Source of the DNA: Deltaproteobacteria bacterium
GTDB taxonomy: Bacteria > Desulfobacterota > Desulfovibrionia > Desulfovibrionales > Desulfovibrionaceae
DNA: 64,000 nucleotides
Reading direction: 5' to 3'
Assembly: GCA_031285295.1 (NCBI GenBank)
Contig: JAITWK010000009.1
Coordinates: 50,665 to 114,664, forward strand
Program-made: the position numbers and the translations under genes
Shown: positions 53,611 through 62,720 of the stretch, in pieces
Layout of the letters: each line of letters begins with the position of its first letter
How positions within the stretch are numbered: position 1 is the stretch's first letter
Notes under the pieces: generated by a model
Told to the model about the DNA's origin: nothing
What the model saw: only the letters and a program-made list of their open reading frames with translations
The model's database searches: none

Positions 53611-54964
53611 GTGTTGTGTAGTTGCCTACTCCAACCCATTTGTAGGTAGTCAAAGCCTCCAGCCCCATAGGGCCACGCGCGTGCAGCTTCCCGGTGTTGA
53701 TGCTGGCTTCGCCGCCCAGGCCAAACTGCCCGCCATCGGTAAATCTGGTGCTGCAATTCACGTACACGGCTGCGGCGTCCACTTCACGCGCAAAGTGCTC
53801 GGCATTCTCGCCCGTTTCAGTAAGGATGGCCTCGGAATGACCGCTGCCGTGCTCGCGGATATGGCTCATGGCTTCTTCCAGCCCGCTCACCACATGCAGG
53901 TTTAAATCCGGCCCCAGCCATTCGCGGTCATAGTCGCCCTTGAACACGGGCAGACAATTTTGCCTTCCCGTAAGATGCGCCATGGCTTCCGGGCTGCAAT
54001 GCAGCGTAACACCATAGCCGCCAAGGTGCGCGGCCAGCCGGGGCAAAAATTCCGCCGCTATTTTACGATGTACCAACACGGTCTCGACCGCGTTGCAGGA
54101 GGTTGGACGCTGTATTTTAGCGTTGGCGATAACTTCCAGCGATTCCAGCTCCCGCGCTGTGGCATCCACAAAAATATGGCAACGCCCTACTATCCCGGTA
54201 ATTACCGGAATACGCGACTGCTCGCGGCACAAATCGCGCAAGGCAGCCCCGCCGCCGCGCTGAATCAGCAAATCCACATGGCGGTCCAGGCGCAGCAAAG
54301 CGGCAAGCAGTGTCTCATCCGGGTCCGTGATGGTCTGCACGGCGTCAGCCGGAAAACTCTCGGCCTTCAAAGCCTCGCGTATAACTGCCGTCATGGCGGC
54401 GTTGGTATGCGCCATTTCCGGGCCACCGCGCAAAATTACGGCGTTGCCGCTTTTTAGTCCGAGCGCGGCCAAATCGGCGGTAATATCCGGCCCGGCCACA
54501 TAAACAGCGGCCAACACGCCAAGCGGAACCCTGGCGCGGGTAAGCATGATGCCGTTATCCAGTTGCCGCCCTTCCAGAATTTCGCCCACCGGGTCACGGG
54601 CCAGCGCCACTTGCCGGACATTCTCGGCAATGCCAAGCAACCGCGCCTCGTTCAAAAACAGCATATCCAACGCGGCCTGGCTCAAGCCGTTTTTTCGCCC
54701 GGCTTCCAGATCTTTGGCGTTGGCCTCCAAAATGGCAAAGGAGCGCTCCTGAAAAAGATCGGCCAGCTTGTACAGCAAATCGTTCTTGCGGCGCGTGGAG
54801 CAACCGGCCATAAGGTAAGCGGCCTGGCGCGCGGCGCGTCCCACTGCGTCCAAAGGATTGGGCAAATTTGCGGAACTTACCACATTGACCAACCTTTCCG
54901 AATCGGACGAACCGGACGCATTGGCCGCGTCGGTTGTTCCTGTTGCGCTGCCCGCCTTCCGCAT
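53606..54964 (-). CDS. proA: Gamma-glutamyl phosphate reductase
   Basis: 452 residues from the ATG at 54964 (a run of G precedes; an ATG 4 codons earlier has no usable site). The proline-pathway reductase signatures are VPLGVLAAVYVAGPDITADLAALGLKSGNAVILRGG, RGGGAALRDLCREQSRIPVITG, the catalytic Cys in IQRPTSCNAVETVLVH and C-terminal DGGQFGLGGEASINTGKLHARGPMGLEALTTYKW. A difference from E. coli is VAGPDIT at the position of EARPNVT, where an Asn becomes Asp and Arg becomes Gly. The protein has an N-terminal Ser/Ala-rich extension of about 30 residues. Its stop lies in palindrome copy 9. Confidence 0.93.
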   Translation of the reverse strand: MRKAGSATGTTDAANASGSSDSERLVNVVSSANLPNPLDAVGRAARQAAYLMAGCSTRRKNDLLYKLADLFQERSFAILEANAKDLEAGRKNGLSQAALDMLFLNEARLLGIAENVRQVALARDPVGEILEGRQLDNGIMLTRARVPLGVLAAVYVAGPDITADLAALGLKSGNAVILRGGPEMAHTNAAMTAVIREALKAESFPADAVQTITDPDETLLAALLRLDRHVDLLIQRGGGAALRDLCREQSRIPVITGIVGRCHIFVDATARELESLEVIANAKIQRPTSCNAVETVLVHRKIAAEFLPRLAAHLGGYGVTLHCSPEAMAHLTGRQNCLPVFKGDYDREWLGPDLNLHVVSGLEEAMSHIREHGSGHSEAILTETGENAEHFAREVDAAAVYVNCSTRFTDGGQFGLGGEASINTGKLHARGPMGLEALTTYKWVGVGNYTTR

Positions 54965-55118
54965 TGTCCCCCCCATCCTTATTTTTATGACTTTTTTTGT
55001 GCAGGAAGCACAATATTGACTTTTTTAATATGATTAAGTGTAAATATAATATTGAGTAGATCCGACAGAACTTGTCAAGACTTTTTAAAGGCGTTTTCTC
55101 TCGACCTTTGCCCTTGAA

Positions 55119-55147
55119 CAAAGTATCACGGTAAAAGCAGGCACTAC
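55119..55147. repeat. Half copy of the ERIC-like palindrome
   Basis: AAAGTATCACGGTAAAAGCAGGCACTAC matches the right end of the forward copies (GTATCACGGCAAAATCAGGCGCTAC in copy 5); the left arm is not recognisable. It sits upstream of the metallo-hydrolase gene, between divergent genes. Confidence 0.65.
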
Positions 55148-55185
55148 GCAACAACTTATTTATATAATGTAGCAGGAGCAAAGCT

Positions 55186-55878
55186 ATGCCTACCAAACTC
55201 ACCTGGCACGGTCACGCCAACTTTCAAATTGAAGCCGCCGGAGCCAATGTGCTGGTGGATCCTTTTTTCACCGGCAACCCCAAGGCCACTGTGAAATGGA
55301 AGGATATTTCCAGGCCGGATCTGGTGCTGGTAACCCATTTGCACGGCGATCACGCCGGGGATAGCGTGGCTATCTGCAATTACCACGGCTCCATGCTGGG
55401 CGGTGTGGTCGGCCTGGTGGAAAAACTGGCGGAGTCCGGGCTGGACCCGCAACTGATCCTTAACGGCATCGGCTTCAACATTGGCGGTACGGTCAGCCAC
55501 CAGGACGTGAAAGTAACCATGACTGAAGCTTTTCACACCAGCGAGGCCGGTTGCCCGGTCGGTTATATAATTATTATGCCTAACGGCTTTACTATTTATC
55601 ACGCAGGGGATACAGGCATCTTCCGCAATTTGAAAACCTGGGGTGAACTCTACTCTATCGATCTCGCCCTCCTGCCTGCTGGTGGAACTTTTACCATGGA
55701 CGCAAGGCAGGCCGCCCTGGCGGCAAAATTCCTAAAAGCGAAAACGGCGGTTCCCATGCACTGGGGTACCTTCCCGGTTCTGGCCCAGGATGCCTCGGAT
55801 TTTGAGCGCGAACTGGCAGCCACTGCCCCGGATTGCCGTCCGATAATCATGCAGCCCGGACAGACTGTAGTGCTGTAG
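55186..55878 (+). CDS. UPF0173-type metal-dependent hydrolase (metallo-beta-lactamase fold)
   Basis: 230 residues, AGCAGGAG upstream. [23 protein letters not shown] starts the fold; the metal site [10 protein letters not shown] is near residue 49, AFHTS near 114 and YHAGDTGIF near 144. The family (UPF0173, YtkL) has no established substrate. It is followed after 32 bases by deaD. Confidence 0.88.
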   Translation: MPTKLTWHGHANFQIEAAGANVLVDPFFTGNPKATVKWKDISRPDLVLVTHLHGDHAGDSVAICNYHGSMLGGVVGLVEKLAESGLDPQLILNGIGFNIGGTVSHQDVKVTMTEAFHTSEAGCPVGYIIIMPNGFTIYHAGDTGIFRNLKTWGELYSIDLALLPAGGTFTMDARQAALAAKFLKAKTAVPMHWGTFPVLAQDASDFERELAATAPDCRPIIMQPGQTVVL

Positions 55879-55910
55879 GCTGTAAATTTTTAATATTTTA
55901 ATGAGGCAAC

Positions 55911-57791
55911 ATGTCTGAAAAAACACCTGAAATAGGCGCTGAAATTACCCCTGGCGCCATCCATTTTGAAGATCTCGGTCTTTCAAAAGAACTGCTCAAA
56001 GGCGTAACGGATCTCGGCTTTGAAGAGCCTTCACCCATTCAGGCCCAAGCCATTCCCTTTATTCTGGCCGGGCGCGACGTGGTTGGCCAGGCCCAGACCG
56101 GAACCGGCAAAACCGCCGCCTTCGGGCTGCCGATTCTGGAGCTGATCAACCTGCGCAGCAAAAAGGTGCAGGCCCTGGTGCTTTGCCCCACGCGCGAACT
56201 GGCCGTACAGGTGGCCGAGGAAGTAACCTCCCTGGCTACTCATTTGCGCGGCATCTCGGTGCTGCCGGTTTACGGCGGACAGTCGCTGGAGAGGCAAATT
56301 CGCGTGCTGGAGCGCGGTGTGCAATTTGTGGTCGGCACGCCGGGCCGGGTATTGGATCACCTTGAGCGCGGCACCCTTAAACTGGATAATTTGCAAACCC
56401 TGGTTCTGGACGAAGCCGACGAAATGCTGGACATGGGCTTCCGCGACGATATCCAGAGCGTACTTGACAAGGCTCCGGAAGATTGCCGCCGGGTCTGTTT
56501 TTCCGCCACCATGCCCAAGGCCATTCTGGCCCTGATCAAAAGCTATATGAAGGATCCGGAGTTCATCACGGTTACCCGCAAGGAAGTGACCGTGCCTAAC
56601 GTGGAGCAGATTTACTATGATGTGCGCCAGCACCGCAAAAGCGATTCGCTCTGTCTGGTGCTGGATACGCAGGACTTCAACAAGGGCATTGTCTTCTGCT
56701 CCACCAAACTGGGCGTGGACGAGCTTACCACCCACCTGCTGGCCCACGGCTATCAGGCGGATGCCCTGCACGGCAACCTTTCGCAGGGGCAGCGCGACCG
56801 GGTTATGAGCCGTTTTCGCACTGGCGGCCTGGATTTGCTGGTGGCTACCGATGTGGCCGCACGCGGTCTGGATATCGACGATGTGGATCTGGTGATCAAC
56901 TACGACATGCCCTTTGATGTGGAAAGCTACGTACACCGCATCGGACGCACCGGGCGGGCCGGACGGGCCGGGCGGGCCGTAACTTTTGTCACCCCGCGCG
57001 AAGCCTATAAAATCCGCGAAATTTCCCGCTACACCAAGGCGGATATCAAACGCGCCCAACTGCCCAACAAGCGTGAGGTCAGCGACCTTAAAACCGGCAA
57101 GCTTCTGGGCGAAGTGATGGCCACCATGGAAGACATGCGCGAGGCGCGCAAGGATTCCAAAAAACTGGACCGCTATACTCTGCTGCTGCAAAGCCTGACC
57201 GATGATGAAAGCGGTGAGGTGGATATTGCCGCCGCCCTGCTCAAGATGCTGATCGAGCGCGAGAAGATTTGGCCCAGCCCGGAAGAGCTGGAGGCAGAAC
57301 GGCGTGAGCAGGAAGAAATGCGGGCCTGGCAGGAACGCTCCAGGCAGGATCGCGGCGGGTTCGGCGGCAACAGCCGGGGCGAAGGGCGTAACTGGCGCGA
57401 CAGATCCGAGCGCGGCTACTCCGCCGGGTCTGAGCGCGGTCGTGATGGACAAGGCCGCTACGGTCAGGAACGTGACGGAGCCGAATCAGGCCAAAGACGC
57501 GGCGGGGCCGAAGGCCAGCGCGGCGGACAAAAACGCGGTCAGCAGCGCGACATGCAGCGCCTGTTTTTCAACGTGGGCAGCAAAGCCCGCGTGACGCCCG
57601 GCGATTTTGTCGGGGCCATTACCGGCGAAAGCGGCCTACCCGGTCGGGTTGTGGGCGAGATTGAAATTCATGACCGCTTCACTTTTGTAGATGTGCCGCG
57701 CGAATACGCCGAAGAAATCATGCGGGTAATGAACAAGGCCCAGATTAGGGGCATGCGCGTGGCGGTTGATGTAGCCAAGCCGATGGAATAG
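55911..57791 (+). CDS. deaD: DEAD-box RNA helicase with DbpA-type RNA-binding domain
   Basis: 626 residues. Helicase motifs in order: Q motif (FEDLGLSKELLKGVTDLGFEEPSPIQ), AQTGTGKT (I), PTRELAVQ (Ia), GTPGRVLDHL, LDEADEMLDMGF (II), FSATMP (III), and VATDVAARGLDID with HRIGRTGRAGRAGR (V/VI). After a Lys/Glu-rich region is an Arg/Gly-rich low-complexity stretch (about 485-545), then the DbpA/CsdA RNA-binding domain (RLFFNVGSKARVTPGDFVGAITGESGLPG). CsdA/DeaD type: ribosome assembly and mRNA turnover, especially in the cold. The RNA-binding tail argues for DeaD rather than RhlE. Confidence 0.93.
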   Translation: MSEKTPEIGAEITPGAIHFEDLGLSKELLKGVTDLGFEEPSPIQAQAIPFILAGRDVVGQAQTGTGKTAAFGLPILELINLRSKKVQALVLCPTRELAVQVAEEVTSLATHLRGISVLPVYGGQSLERQIRVLERGVQFVVGTPGRVLDHLERGTLKLDNLQTLVLDEADEMLDMGFRDDIQSVLDKAPEDCRRVCFSATMPKAILALIKSYMKDPEFITVTRKEVTVPNVEQIYYDVRQHRKSDSLCLVLDTQDFNKGIVFCSTKLGVDELTTHLLAHGYQADALHGNLSQGQRDRVMSRFRTGGLDLLVATDVAARGLDIDDVDLVINYDMPFDVESYVHRIGRTGRAGRAGRAVTFVTPREAYKIREISRYTKADIKRAQLPNKREVSDLKTGKLLGEVMATMEDMREARKDSKKLDRYTLLLQSLTDDESGEVDIAAALLKMLIEREKIWPSPEELEAERREQEEMRAWQERSRQDRGGFGGNSRGEGRNWRDRSERGYSAGSERGRDGQGRYGQERDGAESGQRRGGAEGQRGGQKRGQQRDMQRLFFNVGSKARVTPGDFVGAITGESGLPGRVVGEIEIHDRFTFVDVPREYAEEIMRVMNKAQIRGMRVAVDVAKPME

Positions 57792-57837
57792 ACTAAACCA
57801 CTTTGGCTTAAAAATTATACCGACAGATAAAATATTC

Positions 57838-57873
57838 GGGCCTTGCGCAGTTTTGCTTCGCAAGGCCCTTTTT
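57838..57873 (+). terminator. Rho-independent terminator after deaD
   Basis: GGGCCTTGCG-CAGTTTTGCTT-CGCAAGGCCC, followed by TTTTT. A perfect 10-bp GC-rich stem, 46 bases after the stop; convergent with the GT2 gene. Confidence 0.9.
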
Positions 57874-57884
57874 CGTTGAAATAA

Positions 57885-58895
57885 TCAAATTGAACAATTC
57901 CGCACGGCATCGGTCAGGCTATCGCAGCCCTGGCCGATGCCGTTCCATATTTCCTTGAGTTTGGCTACAAAGTCCTCGCTATAGATATCTTCGGGCTGTT
58001 TCCGGGCCAGGGCTGCGTCAATCATCTCCTTGCTCCGGCGCAGAGCCTCGGCAACCGGCAGATATTCGGGGCGCTCCACCACCCTGACCCGGCAATCCTC
58101 GGAAACATCGGCCACCGCATAGCGCAGCGGAACTTTCCAGTTACGGATGCACATGTAAAAAAGGTAGTTGTTCAACCTAAAAAGTCCGGTGCCGCCTTTG
58201 TCGTCACTGAACAGGGTCGCGTACATCCGGGAGCGATCCAGCTTGCGCTCGGTATAAACTTCCCTGATGTCCTCATCTCCGGCGTGAAAGAAAAAATCAG
58301 GCCGCAGATAGTAATATTGCGGCAATCCCGCCGCACGCATACGCAAACCGTAATCGCCGTCCTCGGCCCCGTAAAGGTCGTAATCTTCGCTCCAGTAGCC
58401 CAGCAAATCCGATACCTGCTTGGGGATGAATATGGCCCCGCCTGCCAGGGTAGCGGTGCAAATGCCCAGGGTACCATCCAAGGTTTCCAGAGCGCCTGGC
58501 TCTTTAAGCAGGGTTTCCAAACTCTCCGTGCCGCCGAAAGTGGAAAGCGGCTTGCCGTGCGCCCAAAGGGCGAACAGGCGGCGTGGCCAGTCCGCCCTTT
58601 GGGCGATCATGTCGTTATCCAGCTTCATGTAAAACGGCGCTTCGGTCATATGCCAGCCGATGTTGCAGGCGCAGGATATGCCCATATTTTCAGGCAACAA
58701 AAAGAGCTTGTCGATAAGGCCGATCCGCTTGAATTCCCTGAGTTTGCCAACCAGATCGGCGTCGCTGCCATTATCCACCACCGTAAGGCTGAACGGAATC
58801 TCACGGCTGGTGCGGCGCAAGGCCAGCAAAGCGCGCTGGGTGGTTTCCAGCCGGTTAAAAACCGGCATGGTGATGTTCAGGGCAACCGGCATCAC
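57885..58895 (-). CDS. Family 2 glycosyltransferase
   Basis: 336 residues, GT-A fold. ITMPVFNRLETTQRALLAL and TVVDNGSDADL bind the nucleotide sugar; MKLDNDMIA has the DxD motif near residue 94; GGAIFIPKQVSDLLGYWSEDYDLYGAEDGDYGLRMRAAG is the acceptor-side motif with the ED base. The acceptor is unknown. It overlaps the AsmA gene by four bases (ATGA), so both are cotranslated; a link to envelope glycan assembly is inference. Confidence 0.88.
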   Translation of the reverse strand: MMPVALNITMPVFNRLETTQRALLALRRTSREIPFSLTVVDNGSDADLVGKLREFKRIGLIDKLFLLPENMGISCACNIGWHMTEAPFYMKLDNDMIAQRADWPRRLFALWAHGKPLSTFGGTESLETLLKEPGALETLDGTLGICTATLAGGAIFIPKQVSDLLGYWSEDYDLYGAEDGDYGLRMRAAGLPQYYYLRPDFFFHAGDEDIREVYTERKLDRSRMYATLFSDDKGGTGLFRLNNYLFYMCIRNWKVPLRYAVADVSEDCRVRVVERPEYLPVAEALRRSKEMIDAALARKQPEDIYSEDFVAKLKEIWNGIGQGCDSLTDAVRNCSI

Positions 58896-61168
58896 CTTCT
58901 CCTGATATTCTGGAGCAAGCCCTTGACGCCTTCCTCAGCCTTTTTTGTATCAATTCCCGAAGGAAGCGACAGCTTGCCGCTTTGCAAGCCATCCACCAGC
59001 CCCTTGGCCGTGGCCTTGCTTATGGCCTCAAAATCCGGGCCGTAACTCGGGCTGTCAAGCTTGCCGCTTATCTTGAGCGGCAAGCTCACATTGCCGGGCA
59101 AAAATACCGTGGTCTTGTAATCCAGGCTGTTGCCGCCCAGGTTTACCTTGCCCGCGCCCTTTACGTTCAAATCCGGCGAAAGCAGTTGCAGGTCCTTGTT
59201 ATCCAGCACGCCCCGGTTGGCGGTGAAACTGGCGCTGATATTCTCAAAGGCGTAATCCGGCTTGCGGTACTTGAGCAGCGCTGCCGGCGCGTCTTCCGGT
59301 ATAAGCTGAAAATCACGCAGCCGAGCCTGGGCAATGTTAAACTTGCCGTTGCCGCTCAGGCTTTTGGAAATGGCAGGCCAGTCAAGACCGGTAAAGTTCA
59401 GGTTGGCGGTCAGGTTCAGCTTGCCGGTGAACTTATCCATAGAGGCCAGTTGCTTCAAGGCCTGCTCCATATCCAGCCCGGTGACCGTGGCCGCAACATT
59501 GACCGGCGGCACGGCCTGCAAAAGTCCGGCCCGGCCGTTGGCGTTAAGACTGCCTTGCAGGACGTTCATGGTGAAAGTTCTCAAATCAATAGTGCCGCGA
59601 TCAACATACGCCGCTACATGCACATCACGCATGGGAATCTGCTTGAAGGTAAGCCTGGCCAGCTTGAAATCGAGATCCAGCATGGCCTTTTCCAGCGGAG
59701 TATCCTTGAGCAGCCCCTTGGGCTTGGCGTTGGCAGCAGGATTGGCGGACCCGGCTGAGGCAGCCGCGCTTTTGTCGGGAGCAGTCTGGCCCGAAGCAGT
59801 ATTGCCGGAAGCCGGGGGCAGGTAGCCATCGGCCACCAGATCGCCCAACTGCAAATTAAGCGCCCCAAGGTAATCCACACCGGGCGGTGTTTCAACCGAT
59901 CCCGGCAGCCAGGCTCCAAGATCGCCGCTAATGTCCGTGGAATCCAATTTGCCCGTAAATTCACAGGTCAGCAATCCGGGCTGGTTGTTCTCGCTCAGAC
60001 TGAAAGCCGCGTCCAAATTGAGCGCTTCCAGCGCCTTGCTATCCGCTGTTTCCAGCTTGATTCCCAACGCGGCCAGCAGTTTGGCCGGGCTGGATTTTAC
60101 ACTCAGCTTGCCGCCCAGTATCGGCAATGCGCCAGCCCCGGCTCTGGCCGCAGTTTTAGCCTCCGCGTCACTTGCAACTGGCATCCCCTGACTCTCGGCC
60201 TCAAGCTTGAGGTCGAGATCGGCATTGCCGAGGGCCAGGGCCAGCTTGCCGGAAAGTTCACGCAGGGCGGCTTCGGCACTGAGGCTGCCGTTAAAAGCCT
60301 GCGGCGCGGCGAATTGCGGGCTGTTCAGGCTGGCGCTGATCGCAGGCAGATTCAGGCGCAGCAACTGCTTTTCCGGGTCGAACATGGCCGTGCCTTCAAG
60401 GCGAACCCCGGCTTCAAGATCCGCCACGGAGCCTGCCCCGGCGGATTCTTTATCGCCACCGCTACTGGCGGCATAAGCCGCATCCAGTAACAGCGCCACA
60501 TCACGCCCAGGAGCGATATCCTGCAAATCCAGCTCGTTCAGGTTCAAGACGATGTTTTGTCCGCCCGGATCGTTCTGGTAGCTCAGTGTGCAATTTTCTA
60601 CCCGCAGCGAGGCGATAGCCGCCTTAAAGCTTGCCGCGCCGGAATCGTCCGACGGAGCGGGTGCCTGACCAGAATCTTGAGTGGACGCTCCGTCCGCTGA
60701 TTGCTGGGCAACCGCTTCAGCCGAGCCAGGTTGCGTCCCGGTCGCGCTGGAATCGCCCGCTGTCTGACCGGACGGCATATCCCAGTTGTTAGCGCCCTGT
60801 TTGTTGGTATGCAGGTTAAGCGTGACGCCGCTTACAAGCAGGCTGTCCACCTCAACCGATCCGCCCAGAAGCGGCAGCAAAGCCATGCGCAGCGAAGCTT
60901 CGTCAAGAATCAGCAGTGGGCTTTCGCCAAAGGCCGCCTGGGGCAGCACCACCACGTCGCTGGCTCCAAGGCCGAGACGGGGCAAAACCTTTAATTCAAG
61001 CGGGCCGTTGAACTGTACGCGGAAGCCGGTGTTTTTCTCTACCAGCTCGGCGATTTGGGGTTTGTAATCGTTGGGATCGACCACCATAACGATTACAGTC
61101 AGGGCGGCCGCAAGCAGCAGCACCAGCCCGGCCACAGCGCAAAGGATGATCTTGATCGATTTTTTCAT
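58892..61168 (-). CDS. asmA: AsmA family protein
   Basis: 758 residues. An N-terminal helix (IILCAVAGLVLLLAAALTVIVMVVDPNDYKPQIAELVEK) and VEKNTGFRVQFNGPLELKVLPRLGLGASDVVV are typical of AsmA; the C-terminal portion (LNLTANLNFTGLDWPAISKSLSGNGKFNI, FENISASFTANRGVLDNKDLQLLSPDLNVKGAGKVNLGGNSLDYKT) is the AsmA/DUF3971 lipid-transfer beta groove. Ala/Ser/Gly/Gln-rich inserts break the groove near 140-170 and 465-500. Known AsmA-like proteins move phospholipids between envelope membranes. Upstream gene of the overlapping GT2. Confidence 0.88.
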   Translation of the reverse strand: MKKSIKIILCAVAGLVLLLAAALTVIVMVVDPNDYKPQIAELVEKNTGFRVQFNGPLELKVLPRLGLGASDVVVLPQAAFGESPLLILDEASLRMALLPLLGGSVEVDSLLVSGVTLNLHTNKQGANNWDMPSGQTAGDSSATGTQPGSAEAVAQQSADGASTQDSGQAPAPSDDSGAASFKAAIASLRVENCTLSYQNDPGGQNIVLNLNELDLQDIAPGRDVALLLDAAYAASSGGDKESAGAGSVADLEAGVRLEGTAMFDPEKQLLRLNLPAISASLNSPQFAAPQAFNGSLSAEAALRELSGKLALALGNADLDLKLEAESQGMPVASDAEAKTAARAGAGALPILGGKLSVKSSPAKLLAALGIKLETADSKALEALNLDAAFSLSENNQPGLLTCEFTGKLDSTDISGDLGAWLPGSVETPPGVDYLGALNLQLGDLVADGYLPPASGNTASGQTAPDKSAAASAGSANPAANAKPKGLLKDTPLEKAMLDLDFKLARLTFKQIPMRDVHVAAYVDRGTIDLRTFTMNVLQGSLNANGRAGLLQAVPPVNVAATVTGLDMEQALKQLASMDKFTGKLNLTANLNFTGLDWPAISKSLSGNGKFNIAQARLRDFQLIPEDAPAALLKYRKPDYAFENISASFTANRGVLDNKDLQLLSPDLNVKGAGKVNLGGNSLDYKTTVFLPGNVSLPLKISGKLDSPSYGPDFEAISKATAKGLVDGLQSGKLSLPSGIDTKKAEEGVKGLLQNIRRR

Positions 61169-61320
61169 AACATCTCCGCCGCTATTTGGTAAAAAAATCT
61201 CATAGATATACCTTTATATGCCTACTTTAAATATCTTAAAAGCAAAACAGGCTCACGGCAAGATTTTATAGAAGGAGGATTTTATATCCAACCAATTTGC
61301 TTCGGCTCGCTATGAAATGC

Positions 61321-62065
61321 TCAGTCCTTCAAGCACCCGACAGGCACGACCAACACACTGTCTTTTCGGCGGAAAGCATACTGTCCGCCGGTCAATATGA
61401 GCAGGAAAGATGGTTCGCGCATCTTGGCTGTATCGATTTTTTCTTTCAGCTTCAGCAGGTTAACTGCCGCTTCTTCGATCTGTTTCTGTCCCAGCTTTAC
61501 CTCTATCGCTCCCCAGCGTCCGTCACGCAATTGCACGATCATGTCGGCTTCCAAACCGCTTTTGTCGCGGTAGTGGAAAACATCGCCGTCAGCCCGTTGT
61601 GCGTACACGCGAATATCACGGGCGCACAAAGCCTCGAACAGAAAACCAAAATACTCGAAGTCGTGCAAAACCGCCTCAGGCTTGGCCCGCATAACCGCCG
61701 TGGCGATTGCTGGGTCAACAAGATGCCGTTTCGGGGAAGTGCGTATCGCCGTTTTGGAACGCAATGATGGTGACCACGCTGGCATGTCTTCCACCACGAA
61801 AATACGACGCAGGGCGTTGTAATACGCGGAGAAGGTTACGGCGGAGATAGTCGTTTCGGTACTTTCCACATCGTCCAGAATGGTCTGCACCGAAGCCATA
61901 GTTGCAATGTGCCGGGCCAGTGAACGCAACAGAAGACGGACGCGGGCCGGGTTCTTTTCCACGCCATCGACCTGGGAAATATCGTGATTGATCACCGCCT
62001 CGACATAATCAACCGGCATACGCAAGGCAGCTTTGTCCGGCTTGCCTATGGTTGCGGGAAACTGT
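61321..62065 (-). pseudogene. 5'-truncated AAA_14/DUF4143 ATPase
   Basis: The last about 245 codons of an ATPase of the archaeal-type ATP-binding family. DUF4143 features are AALRMPVDYVEAVINHDISQVDGVEKNPARVRLLLRSLARHIATMAS, RRIFVVEDMPAWSPSLRSKTAIRTSPKRHLVDP and the C-terminal nuclease-like DKSGLEADMIVQLRDGRWGAIEVKLG. The P-loop part, about 200 residues that normally precede it, is gone: upstream is antisense to a transposase fragment (62111-62220). An in-frame start exists at 62190, but the encoded N terminus is not related. Likely not functional. Confidence 0.75.
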
Positions 62066-62110
62066 AAAGAAGGCGTATTTGTTTCGCCGTCCGGGGTACA
62101 TTCCATTTGA

Positions 62111-62220
62111 ATGCGCCACGATCTGGCCTCCATGAAACAGCGCCTGCACGCCCTGGAAAAGAAGTCTGCCGAAGAAGGCATCGTGCTCACAGAAGCCCAG
62201 GTGCAGGCACTTATTTCTTC
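62111..62220 (+). pseudogene. IS481-type transposase fragment
   Basis: MRHDLASMKQRLHALEKKSAEEGIVLTEAQVQAL follows the pattern of IS481-family transposases (RHDLxxxxxRLxxLExKxxxEGxVLTExQxxAL). A stop precedes the ATG and similarity ends near 62218. It is a fragment of about 34 codons and it replaces the 5' part of the ATPase gene. Confidence 0.6.
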
Positions 62221-62254
62221 CCGCTTTTTCTCATTAACGAATTGCTGGGCAGGA

Positions 62255-62320
62255 TCCGCCAGCTACGGTTTCCGTAACTTTGAAAACTACCACTTGCGGG
62301 TTCGTGTACTTTGCGGATAG
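62255..62320 (+). pseudogene. C-terminal tail of a second transposase
   Basis: ASYGFRNFENYHLRVRVLCG followed by a stop is like the end of ISL3/IS204-type transposases (YGFRNFENYRLRVL...CG). The codons are in the same frame as the previous fragment, but the sequence between is unrelated, so this is a composite of decayed elements. Confidence 0.5.
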
Positions 62321-62458
62321 TGCTTATGAAAACTACTCGGAAACATTCCCTTTTACGACATGCCCCCCTCTTTGGTGTAGAACTTCTTGCTCCTTTGCCC
62401 TTGGAAGCATTTGGAAGCAACTGTCCCAAAATTGTCCCAAAAAAGCTTAATAACGAAA

Positions 62459-62492
62459 AAAGGACTTACGAGTTTTCGTAAGCCCTTTCTTT
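62459..62492 (+). terminator. Hairpin terminator in the scar zone
   Basis: AAAGGACTTACGA-GTTT-TCGTAAGCCCTTT followed by CTTTCT. Similar hairpins commonly follow integrase or element-end genes. No complete gene ends at it now. Confidence 0.7.
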
Positions 62493-62551
62493 CTAAGCTA
62501 TGTGCTGGAACGATTTCGACCTGGTGGATTTACCACTTGAAACAAAATTTG

Positions 62552-62574
62552 TGGCGTCCCCAAGGGGATTTGAA
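62552..62574 (-). other. tRNA-Glu-like 3' end fragment, candidate attachment site
   Basis: On the minus strand, TTCAAATCCCCTTGGGGACGCCA equals the T-arm/acceptor 3' end of a tRNA-Glu (GGTTCGAATCCCC-AGGGGACGCCA type) with CCA. The rest of the tRNA is absent on both sides. Such partial tRNA copies are left where an element that targets a tRNA gene inserts. The tRNA identity is from memory of the consensus. Confidence 0.6.
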
Positions 62575-62720
62575 TATTCATGATTTTATATTGAAATATA
62601 AGGATGTTTTATAAATTTAATCTTGCAATACCTACAAATATACCTACAAATTGCGTGGACGAAAAAATACTTTTTGAGACTCCATTGGACGCGCCTTATC
62701 CATCTGACATCAACGGCTTT

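Larger units (their letters stand above)
62321..62720. other. Scar zone without intact gene
   Basis: About 400 bases between the transposase tail and the Fic gene. It holds a repeated TTGGAAGCA (62401 and 62411), a repeated TGTCCCAAAA, the terminator at 62459, the tRNA-like fragment at 62552 and a doubled CCTACAAAT near 62631. Base composition is mixed. No protein-coding signal was found. Confidence 0.6.

Noticed and set aside
56031..57452. 473-codon minus-strand frame
   Set aside because: Antisense of deaD; composition bias of the GC-rich helicase gene explains it.
61268..61330. Strong AAGGAGG site on the plus strand before the ATPase fragment
   Set aside because: No start codon with a continuing frame follows it; a stop comes within about 15 codons.
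62552..62574. Complete tRNA gene
   Set aside because: Only the last 23 bases match; no anticodon or D arm exists upstream on that strand.
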